From JANQOH01 sp965201115 (GTDB lineage Bacteria; Pseudomonadota; Alphaproteobacteria; UBA7887), in the NCBI GenBank assembly GCA_965201115.1, contig OZ241745.1, positions 992,001-1,056,000 on the forward strand: a stretch of 64,000 bases of DNA, given 5' to 3'. The position numbers and the translations under genes were made by a program. This document shows positions 44,972 through 53,900 of this stretch, one piece after another (position 1 is the stretch's first letter; every line of letters begins with the position of its first letter). Under the pieces are notes generated by a model. It ran no database searches, was not told the origin of the DNA, and was given only the letters and a program-made list of their open reading frames with translations.

Positions 44972-45021
44972 CGAACGGGTTTCCGGGCCGCGGGGCCGCC
45001 CCCCTTACCCCGCGAACCGGA

Positions 45022-45063
45022 GGGCGCCGTCCGGCGCGCATGGCGCGCAAACGGACGGCGCCC
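45022..45063 (+). terminator. Hairpin after the precursor gene
   Basis: 12-bp arms GGGCGCCGTCCG (45022-45033) and CGGACGGCGCCC (45052-45063) enclose an 18-base loop that itself contains gcgcgc on both sides. It follows the precursor stop by 50 bases. There is no T-run, so it could also stabilise the transcript 3' end. Confidence 0.5.
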
Positions 45064-45211
45064 GGATTCGGACGGCCGCCGTCCCCGCCAAGAGCGCGGA
45101 CGGCGCGTCCTTCGCAATGGCGGCGCGCGCTCGACAGGGGCGAACTCGTAACGTAAACGCGGGCCGGCAGCCGCGCGCGAAACACGCCCATATGCCGACA
45201 AGACGACGGCG

Positions 45212-45487
45212 CTATTGCGCCTTCGGCGGCGTATCGGGCGGCGCCTCCGGCGCTTCGGGTTTCGCCGGCGGCGCTTCCGCGGCGTCCGGCGCGGGGGCCG
45301 CGGGTTTTTCCGCCGAAGCCGCCCGCGCGCGGCCTTTCGACGCAACGCGGCGCGTTTTCCGGCGCCGCGTTTTTGCCGCCGCCTTTGCGCCGGGCTTCGC
45401 GGGCGGCCGGGGGCGAAGCAGCTTTTTCACCGCCGCATCGAACGTCTCCGCCAGCGGCTCTATGGTTCTGTCTCCGAGTTTCGACAT
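45212..45487 (-). CDS. Small basic Ala/Pro/Lys-rich protein
   Basis: 91 residues from ATG 45487, preceded by GGGGAG. The N-terminus MSKLGDRTIEPLAETFDAA is followed by a basic region (KAAAKTRRRKTRRVASKGRA) and a tail of Pro/Ala/Glu (APPAKPEAPEAPPDTPPKAQ). The composition is that of a disordered, nucleic-acid-binding-like or membrane-associated linker protein. No family is recognised. It lies between the RiPP precursor and the first coiled-coil array. Confidence 0.6.
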   Translation of the reverse strand: MSKLGDRTIEPLAETFDAAVKKLLRPRPPAKPGAKAAAKTRRRKTRRVASKGRARAASAEKPAAPAPDAAEAPPAKPEAPEAPPDTPPKAQ

Positions 45488-45769
45488 GCTTGGCTCCCCT
45501 TGCCGCCTGCCGCGTTCGTTCGCCGGCCGCATTTCGCGGGTCTTCCGGCGGGCGCCCGAGCGGACCGCGCGGCGGACGCCGCCCGTCGGCGACGTTCCCG
45601 GCCGCCCGGGATCCGCCCGCGGGGCCGCGATTCCGGCGCGAACGCCGCGGCGCGGCAGAGGTCAAGCCCGTACCGGCAATAGCCGCGCGCGAACGCGGAA
45701 GGGCCGGCGTTAACCTTTCGAATCGAGGCACAAGGCCGCCCCGCGCGCGGGCGCAACCCCCCGGATCGC

Positions 45770-46087
45770 TCATCGCTCGGCGGGCGGCGCTCCATCGGGG
45801 GCGTCGTCCGCTTCCCCGCCGTCTTGCGACCGGCCCTCGATCAGCCCGAACAGAACGCCTTGCCCCTTGGTAAGCCTGAGTATCTGCCGTTCGAACCGTT
45901 CCCGATCGGCGCGCATCTCGTCGCGTATGGCTTCGCGATCCGCGCGCGCCTCCGCGCGATCCGCGCGCATCTCGTCGCGAAGGCTCTCGGCGACCGACAG
46001 CCCGATCGCGATCATCGCAATGCCCACGCCGAGAAACGTTACGCCCACACCGATGATCGCGATGGTTTCCTGTCTGAGTCGAGCCAT
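45770..46087 (-). CDS. Membrane-anchored coiled-coil protein, array A copy 1
   Basis: 105 residues: N-terminus MARLRQETIAIIGVGVTF, one transmembrane helix (TIAIIGVGVTFLGVGIAMIAIGL), then an Arg/Glu/Asp/Ala heptad region (RADRAEARADREAIRDEM) and a conserved C-terminal block ERQILRLTKGQGVLFGLIEG. It is expected to sit in the inner membrane and form a coiled-coil oligomer. This copy has an extra hydrophobic insertion after the IGVGV motif. Family unknown. Confidence 0.75.
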   Translation of the reverse strand: MARLRQETIAIIGVGVTFLGVGIAMIAIGLSVAESLRDEMRADRAEARADREAIRDEMRADRERFERQILRLTKGQGVLFGLIEGRSQDGGEADDAPDGAPPAER

Positions 46088-46178
46088 GAAGCGGACCTCC
46101 GATTGTTGCAGCCCGCATGTTTAGCGCCGCGCCGGCGCCGGCGCAACCGCCGCGCTTGCCGACGGGCCGGCGGCGCCG

Positions 46179-46493
46179 TCACTCGGCGGGCGGCGCTCCA
46201 TCGGGGGCGTCGTCCGCTTCCCCGCCGTCTTGCGACCGGCCCTCGATCAGCCCGAACAGAACGCCTTGCCCCTGGATAAGCCTGAGTATCTGCCGTTCGA
46301 ACTGTTCCCGGTCGGCGCGGGCCTCCGCGCGTATGGCGCGCATCTCCTCGCGTATGGCTTCGCGGTCGGCGCGGGCCTCCGCGCGGTCGGCGCGCATCTC
46401 GTCGCGAAGACTCTCGGCGACCGACAGCCCGAGCGCGATCGTCGCAATGCCCACGCCGATGATCGCGATGGTTTCCTGACTGAGTCGGGCCAT
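46179..46493 (-). CDS. Membrane-anchored coiled-coil protein, array A copy 2
   Basis: 104 residues with the same plan as its neighbours (MARLSQETIAIIGVGIATIA, AESLRDEMRADRAEARADRE, ERQILRLIQGQGVLFGLIEG). It differs in the number of heptads and in a lysine-to-isoleucine change (LIQGQ versus LTKGQ). Flanking non-coding DNA of about 90 bases is repeated from unit to unit, so the array arose by tandem duplication of gene plus leader. Confidence 0.75.
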   Translation of the reverse strand: MARLSQETIAIIGVGIATIALGLSVAESLRDEMRADRAEARADREAIREEMRAIRAEARADREQFERQILRLIQGQGVLFGLIEGRSQDGGEADDAPDGAPPAE

Positions 46494-46584
46494 GAAGCTG
46501 ACCTCCGATTGTTGCAGCCCGCATGTTTAGCGCCGCGCCGGCGCCGGCGCAACCGCCGCGCTTGCCGACGGGCCAGCGGCGCCG

Positions 46585-46974
46585 TCACTCGGCGGGCGGC
46601 GCTCCATCGGGGGCGTCGTCCGCCTCCCCGCCGTCTTGCGACCGGCCCTCGATCAGCCCGAACAGAACGCCTTGCCCCTTGGTAAGCCTGAGTATCTGCC
46701 GTTCGAACCGTTCCCGGTCGGCGCGGGCCTCTGCGCGATCGGCGCGCATCTCCTCGCGTATGGCGTCGCGATCGGCGCGCGCCTCCTCGCGATCGGCGCG
46801 GGCCTCTGCGCGATCCGCGCGCGCCTCCTCGCGTATGGCTTCGCGATCCGCGCGGGCCTCTGCGCGATCGGCGCGCATCTCGTCGCGAAGGCTCTCGGCG
46901 ACCGACAGCCCGAGCGCGATCGTCGCAATGCCCACGCCGATGATCGCGATGGTTTCCTGACTGAGCCGGGCCAT
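46585..46974 (-). CDS. Membrane-anchored coiled-coil protein, array A copy 3 (longest)
   Basis: 129 residues. The coiled-coil region is expanded to several additional RADREA/RAEARAD heptads (EEARADRAEARADREEARAD and onward), making this the longest member. Transmembrane segment and C-terminal block are conserved. Heptad units are built from near-identical 21-base repeats, so length change by slippage or unequal crossover is likely. Confidence 0.75.
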   Translation of the reverse strand: MARLSQETIAIIGVGIATIALGLSVAESLRDEMRADRAEARADREAIREEARADRAEARADREEARADRDAIREEMRADRAEARADRERFERQILRLTKGQGVLFGLIEGRSQDGGEADDAPDGAPPAE

Positions 46975-47056
46975 GGAGCGGACCTCCGATTGTTGCGGCC
47001 CGCACGTTTAGCGCCGCGCCGGCGCCGGCGCAACCGCCGCGCTCGCCGGCGGGCCG

Positions 47057-47350
47057 TCACTCGGCGGGCGGCGCTCCATCGGCGTCGTCGTCCGCTTCCC
47101 CGCCTTCTTGCGACCGGCCCTCGATCAGCCCGAACAGAACGCCTTGCCCCTGGATAAGCCTGAGTATCTGCCGCTCGAACTGTTCCCGGTCGGCGCGCGC
47201 CTCCGCGCGTATGGCTTCGCGGTCGGCGCGGGCCTCCGCGCGGTCGGCGCGCATCTCGTCGCGAAGGCTCTCGGCGACCGACAGCCCGAGCGCAATCGTC
47301 GCAATGCCCACGCCGATGATCGCGATGGTTTCCTGACTGAGCCGGGCCAT
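47057..47350 (-). CDS. Membrane-anchored coiled-coil protein, array A copy 4
   Basis: 97 residues, the shortest of this array, with one transmembrane helix, a short heptad region (AEARADREAIRAEARADREQ) and the C-terminal block ERQILRLIQGQGVLFGLIEG. It is first in the minus-strand array and points away from the autotransporter gene, about 580 bases from that gene's start. Confidence 0.75.
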   Translation of the reverse strand: MARLSQETIAIIGVGIATIALGLSVAESLRDEMRADRAEARADREAIRAEARADREQFERQILRLIQGQGVLFGLIEGRSQEGGEADDDADGAPPAE

Positions 47351-47436
47351 GGAGCGGACCTCCGATTGTTGCGGCCCGCACGTTTAGCGCCGCGCCGGCG
47401 CCGGCGCAACCGCCGCGCTCGCCGACGGGCCGGCGG

Positions 47437-47490
47437 CGGCGACCGCTTCCCCGCCTTCTTGCGACCGGCCCGAACGGAACGCCTTGGCTC
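47437..47490 (-). pseudogene. Relic of a fifth array A copy
   Basis: The stretch GCTTCCCCGCCTTCTTGCGA, then CCGGCCCGAACGGAACGCCTTG matches the 3' coding end of the copies at 47057 and 46585, with an internal gap (ctcgatcag missing). The rest of the gene is absent, so this is a small leftover of another unit. Confidence 0.6.
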
Positions 47491-47519
47491 AATTCGCGAA
47501 TCGTCCGTACCCGCGGCGC

Positions 47520-47640
47520 CTCGGGGGCGGGATGCCCGGGCGTCGTCGCGCCGAAGGCGCGGACTGCCCGGGACCGCGGGCGTCCCCGCCCACACGTTCC
47601 CGCAAGCCGCGATGCCGGAGGGAGAGGCGCGGCAGCCCCG
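47520..47640 (+). repeat. Dispersed palindrome-rich repeat copy
   Basis: GATGCCCGGGCGTCGTCGCG, gcgcgga-ctgcccgggaccgcgg and GCGTCCCCGCCCACACGTTC CCGC resemble the 89-bp repeat core in inverted orientation. It lies between an imperfect inverted pair (about 47486-47520 and 47755-47794), so this stretch may be a small mobile-like cassette. No gene is seen. Confidence 0.5.
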
Positions 47641-47754
47641 CCTCTCCCGGCGGCCCCCGCCGCACGACCCGACAGCCGTGGCCCCCGCCATAACCGACCG
47701 ATCGTCCGGCCGGCGCCGCGCCGCGCGCCGACGCGGGGCCGAAAACGGCCGCTA

Positions 47755-47794
47755 AAAAATGCGGCGCAAGTACGCGCGATTCGCTAATTCAGCG
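47755..47794 (+). promoter_or_regulatory. 40-bp element shared by both autotransporter genes (second copy)
   Basis: 38 of 40 bases match 27364-27325 read on the minus strand, in the same orientation toward its autotransporter. It lies about 140 bases before the ATG of the second autotransporter and about 40 bases before TTGACA. A common regulator binding site or transcriptional start element is possible. Confidence 0.65.
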
Positions 47795-47832
47795 AAAAAA
47801 GTTCCGGCGCCCGGTTTTTTTTGCGTACCGGG

Positions 47833-47864
47833 TTGACACGGGGGGGGGGGGGGGGGGCGACAAA
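47833..47864 (+). promoter_or_regulatory. Candidate phase-variable promoter with an 18-G spacer
   Basis: TTGACA (47833-47838), then C and 18 G (47840-47857), then cgacaaagg. If GACAAA (47859-47864) is the -10, the spacer is 20 bases now and would be the ideal 17 with 15 G. The -10 is poor, so the exact start is uncertain, but a G-run placed just after a consensus -35 is unlikely by chance. The ATG of the autotransporter follows about 70 bases downstream. Confidence 0.6.
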
Positions 47865-47932
47865 GGCATTCCGCAAGGCCCGGCGGGCGGCTCGGCCGCC
47901 GGGGCGCGAGAACCGAACGGAAGCGGAGAACG

Positions 47933-50900
47933 ATGAATACACAGGCGATGCTCGAAACCGGATATGCGCTTCGGCGCCGGCCCGGGCTTGTCGGCGGGCT
48001 GGCTCTGCTTGTCTGCCTGTTTCTTCTCGCGCCGGGCGCGGCGCGGGCGCAGAGCAATGCGTGCAGCGCCGACCCCGCGACCCAGCACAGCGGCGCGCAC
48101 GCATGTACCGCGGCGGAAGCGCAAAACGGCATCCTCTACTGGGGATCCAATGGTCTGGCGCTGACGATTCCCGGCGCCGCGGGCTCGGCCGTCACGATCA
48201 CGAGGGCCGTCGGATCCGCCACCGACCAGCACCGGAGCGGCATCGTCATCTACAACGCGGGTACCGAGACGTCCTCGGGCGCGGACGACGGCGATATTTC
48301 GCTCGTCATCGGCGCGACGGGGGCGGTGAATATCCGGCAGGGGGCGTCGGCCCCGACCTACACCGGCGCCGCCGCCAGCAATTCGGGCAGCGGCATCGTG
48401 ATTAGCCCGGGGGCCGGCATGACCGCGACCTCCAGCGTAACGGTGGACTACCGGAACGGCGCGATCGGAACGGCGGCCGCGCCGATGCAGAACGACGGCA
48501 TCGTCGTCAATGTGTGGCGCGCGACGACCGTGGCCCATTCGATTACCAACGCGGCGCGGATTTACGCGGGCAAGGACGGCATCGAGTTGAACGCCAACCC
48601 CGGCACGGGCAAGGTGAGCGTGATCAACAGCGGCGATATCGACGCGGCCCGCGGCATCGTCGTCACCAACGGCGCGACCACGAACACGGGCGGGAGCGAA
48701 ATCCGCAACACAGGGACCGTCAAGGCGACAGGCGCGGTGGGCATGCTCGCCGAGGGCGAGCAGCCGCACGGCTTTTATCTTTACAATGGCGGCACGGGCC
48801 CCGCGACGGTCACGAACAGCGGCGCCGTGACCTCGGCCAACGCGCACGGCATTTTCGTCAACGCCCGGTGGATGGCGGGCGCCGGCGACGTCACAATCGT
48901 CAATTCGGGCGCGATTACGGCCGGCAAGAAAGGCCTCTGGCTTCAGCACGGCGCACCGGGAACAGGCGCCGCCGCCATCCGGAACAACGCCGGCGGGACG
49001 ATCGCCGCGACCGCCGGGCACGGCATCCACCTCGATACCCGGAGCACGGGCGCGGCCTCGATCGACAACAAGGCGGCCGTCACCGCGAACGGAGCCGGCG
49101 CGCACGGCATCTACCTCCAGACGGGCACGGCAAACACCGGAACCGCCGCCGTCACGGTCGAGAATACGGCACATATCAAGGCGAATAAAGACGGCATCCG
49201 CCTGTTTCACTACCAGGCCAACAACGGGCGGGTCTCCATCGCGAACAGCGGCCGCATCGAGGCGGATCGCGGCATCAATGCCGTCACCAACGCGAATGCG
49301 GGGATCGGGATCGAGAACTCCGGGCCGATCGTGGCCAACGGCGCGGTGGGCATGCTCGACGAGCCGGACCAGCCGCACGGTATTTATCTCGTGGACAGCG
49401 GCACGGGCTCCGCCACCGAAGCGAATCCGATGATCGGGAACTCCGGCTCGGTAACCTCGGCGAATGCGCACGGCATCTTCGTCAATACCGAGTGGAAACC
49501 GAACGGCGGCGTCAGAATCGAGAACTCCGGCGCGATCCGCGCGGGCCGGAAAGGCATTTGGCTCATTTACGGCAGGGCGGCCTCAGCGCGGGGGGCCGCC
49601 ACGATCGTGAACGAAGAGGGCGGCGCCGTCGTCGCCGGCACAGCTGCCGGCGCGACCGGAGCCCACGGCGTACACCTCCGCATCCAGAGCTCGGCCGGAG
49701 CGGCCTCGATCGACAACAAGGCCGCCATCGCCGCGAGCGGAGCCGGCGCGCACGGCGTTTTCCTCGAGTCATGGAACACGGCGAACTCCGCCGCTGTCTC
49801 GATCTCCAATTCGGGCGCGATCGAGGCGAATCTCGACGGCGTTCGGCTGTCGAACAACGGTACGGGCAAGGCGACGGCGACCAACAGCGGCGCTATCGAC
49901 GCGGACCGCGGCATCGCCCTCTTCAACGGCAACGCCATGAACACGGGCGGGGCCGAAATCGTCAACAGCGGGGTCGTCATGGCCGACGGCGCGGTGGGCG
50001 CGCTCGAGGAGTGGGACCGGCCGCACGGCATCTACCTGAGCAACGGAGGCGCGGGCGCCGCGACCATCGCGAACAGCAACGCCGTGACGTCGGACAACGC
50101 GGACGGCGTCTGGCTCAGCCAAGGCGGGACGGGCGCCGCGACGCTGCGCAACAGCGGCGCCGTAACCGCGGGGCGCCACGGGCTCCACGTCAGCGTCCCC
50201 GGGACGAATACCGGCGGCGTCACGATCCGCAACAGCGCGGCGGTCAAGGCGAAGACATCCGGCATCTACGTCTGGAACGGCGGCGCCGGCCCGACCCGCA
50301 TCTTCAACGCCGGCGCGGTTACGGCGGACGGCAATTTCTCGCGGCACGGCGCCGGCGACCTCGACAGTACCGGCATCCGCATCTCCGATCCCGGCACGGA
50401 CGACCTCACGATCGACAACAGCGCGGACATAACGGCCAACAACTACGGCGTCTTCGCCCGCAAGGAGGGGACCGGCGGCTCGGTTACGGTTATCCATCGG
50501 TCGGGAGATATCGTCGGCAAGGGCAACGCGGGCATCGCCGCCATCGTCGGCCGTTGGCGCGACGAAGGGAGCGTATCCGCCCCCGCGCCGACAAACACGG
50601 CGGACGTCAGGGTCGACGTCCGGGGCGGCTCGGTTACGGCGACCGAAACCCACGGCAAGGTCGCCGTCGCGGCGGAAAACGCCGAGGGAGGCTCGGCCGT
50701 CGTCATGATCCGCAGGGGCGCGACTCTGACGGCGACGCACAATGTCGGCGTGTACGCCTACCTGGCGGACCGGCTGAACTCCGCCGGACGGATATGGATC
50801 GAGCAGGCAGGGACGATCTCGGCGCCCGGCGGCGTCTATGCCACGGTCGCGCGCCACAACCTGGAGGACGAAACGCGCGCGGCGGCGGCGCAGCCCGTCA

Positions 50901-53900
50901 TCGACATCGACTGGACGGGAACCTTTTCGCAGGAAGAGGGCGGCGCGCCCTTGCGGCCCGACAGCATTGCGCACGGGATCGAGTTTGCGCAGGAAGCGCA
51001 GGGGGAGCCGGTTTTCGGGATCGACGGCGATCGACCGGCCATAGACGCCGAGGTCATGTCGTGGCGGCAGGTCAACCGGCTCGTTACGGCGGGCGACGAC
51101 CCGGGCGAAATCGCCGATGCGGCGGCGCAGGCGGCGCTGCTCGCCGCCGGGTCGGGCGACGCCGCCGTTGCCGCGCGGGCCAGGACCATCCTCGACAATT
51201 TCAGGGCCGTGCTTGTCAGCGAGAACCTTGGCGCCATTCCCGGCGCGGACGCCATCGACGCCGATGACAACGGGACTTTCAGCGACGCCGAGCTCACGGC
51301 GTATCTGACGCACGACAGCGCCGCGCGCCGGACGGAACTGCGCGACCTGCTGCGGCGCAGTCTCTCCGCGGCCGAGAAGGCCGTGCTCGAAGCGCTGGCG
51401 GCGGGCCGGAATGCGGACGCCGCGCTGGCGGCCGTGCCCGGCGCCTCCGAAGACTGGAAAACCGAAGTACAGGCGCTGGCGCGGCAGTTCAACGACGGCA
51501 ATATCGACATCGACGTAAGCGGCGGCTCCATCGACGCGCCCGGCGTCGGCGTCCGCGCCTGGTATGCGCTGCCGCACGACGGCAACGGCGCGATCGATGT
51601 GACGATCGCCAGCGGCGCGAGCGTGAGCGCCGGCGCGGCGGGCGTTTATGTCGCCAATGCCGGCCTGGACGCCGACGGAAACCGCAAACAAGCCGTTACC
51701 GTCCACGGCGCGGTGACCGGCGGGACCGGCGCGGCCGTGCATCTCGCGGGCGGCGGAACGGTGACGGTCGCCGACAAGGGCCGCGCCGAGGGCGACATCC
51801 GCGCCACTGCCGGCGCGCTGACCTTCGTCTCGCCGGAAGGCGGAACGGTGACAGGAACGGTCCACGACCCGGCGGGGCCGCTGACCGTAAACGGGACCGT
51901 CGGACGGATACTCTACAGCGCCGGCGGAACCGTGACGGTGGGGAAAACCGGCCGGATAACGGGCGAGGCCGGGAGCGGCGAGGCTATCCGCAGCAACGCC
52001 GGCGCACTGAATGTGACGGTCGCGGGCACGGTTTCGGGCGAGATTCTCGCAACGGGCGAAGGCGGCGCCTTGACCCTCGCCGTGCTGGAGGGCGGCGCGG
52101 TGACGGGGACGCTGCGCGACCCGGCAGGCCCGTTGACCATCGGCGGAACCGTCGGACGGATACTCTACAGCGCCGGCGGCGCGGTGACCGTGACGCGGAC
52201 CGGGCGCCTGACCGGCGTCGGCGGCGAGGCTATCCGCGGCGGCGCCGGCGCGCTGCGGGTGACGCTCGCGGGCGCCGGCGATGGCCCGCGGGGAAGCCTG
52301 GTGGAAGGCGATATCCGCTCCGGCGGAACGCTGACGGTGGCCGACGCCGAAGGCGAGGCGGGCGTTCCCGCCGGCGCAACGGTCGCGGGAACGATCCACA
52401 ACCCGGCAAGCAGCGCGGCGAAACCGTTCACGGTGCGCGGCAGCGTCGGGCGCTTGCTGCTGGGCTCCGGCGGGACGGTCGAGGTCGCCGCTGGCGGCGC
52501 CGTTGCGGGCGTGCCCGGGGAAGCGGATGCGATCCGCGGCGCGGCGGGCAACCTGGCGGTCGATGTGAAAGCGAAAGGCGCGGTGACGGGCAATATCCGC
52601 GCCGAGGGCGACGGCAACCTCGACGTCAAGGTGAGCGGCTCGGTCGCGGGCGGCGTTTTCGGCCTCGGCGGCGGCGAGCATAACGTCCATGCGATGACCG
52701 GCGGTGCGGTGAGCGGGCGCATCCATCTGGAGACCGGCGCGGTAACCGTCGATGGAGCGTCCGGACCGGTGCTGCTCGGCCGCGGCGGCGAGGTCACGGT
52801 CGGGGCCGACGGGCGAATTGCGCGCGCCGACGGCGACGCGAACGCGATCCGCAGCATGGCGGGCAACCTGGCGGTCGATGTGAAAGCGAAAGGCGCGGTG
52901 ACGGGCGATATCCGCGCCGAGGGCGACGGCAACCTCGACGTCAAGGTGAGCGGCTCGGTCGCGGGCGGCGTTTTCGGCCTCGGCGGCGGCGAGCATAACG
53001 TCCATGTGATGACCGGCGGCGCGGTGAGCGGGCGCATCCATCTGGAGGCCAGCGCGGTAACCGTCGATGGAATGTCCGGACCGGTGCTGCTCGACCGCGG
53101 CGGCGAGGTCACGGTCGGGTCCGCCGGACGAATTGCGCGCGCGGACGGTGGCGCGGACGCGATCCGCAGCATGGCGGGCCACCTGACCGTGACCGTAAAC
53201 GGCAACGTGCTCGGCAACATCGAGGGCCGCGGCGACGGCGATATGACGTTCACGGTAACGAAATCCGTGGACGGCAGCGTTTTCGCGCGCGGCGGCGGAA
53301 CGCACGAGGCCGATATCGGGGCGGACGGCGCGGTTACGGGCCTCCTCGAGGGCTTCTCCGCGATCGTGCATGGCGGCAAGGCGGGCGCTTTCCGGCTTCC
53401 CGCCGACGGACGGATAAGCGCCGCCGCGGGGTCGGAGATAACCGGCATGGAGCAGGACGGCATGCGTGTGGCGATCGACGCTCCCGAGGGCGCGCTGACC
53501 GCCGATCTGAACGGAACGGTCGGCGGCGCGGTGCTGGCGCGCGACGCAGGCGTCGCTTCCGCGGTGACGGTCGGCGGCAGCGGCGCCGTGGCCGGCGTTG
53601 TGCAACTCGCGGGCGCCGACAGCGCGGTCGCCGTCGATGGCAAGGTCAGGGTCGTGGACGTCCCGCGCGGCGGCATGGTGACCATCGGCGAGAACGGACG
53701 CATCGAGGAGGGCGTGCGGGAACCGCGGCAAGGCGCGGTCGTCGTGCTGGTGCGCGCGGCGCCCGATGAGTCGGTCGAAGACGCCGGCGGGCGCGTCGGC
53801 GGCGTCGCCGGGGGCCGCGGGATCGAGGTCAAGGTCCGGCCCTCGGGCGCTTCCGACAGCGGAGCGGACGATGTGACGCTGGAAATCGCCGGCGCCGGCG

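Noticed and set aside
49769..53731. A 1,320-codon open frame antisense to the second autotransporter
   Set aside because: Same reason: opposite-strand shadow of Gly/Ala-rich repeats, with Arg/Asp/Ala-rich composition and no domain.
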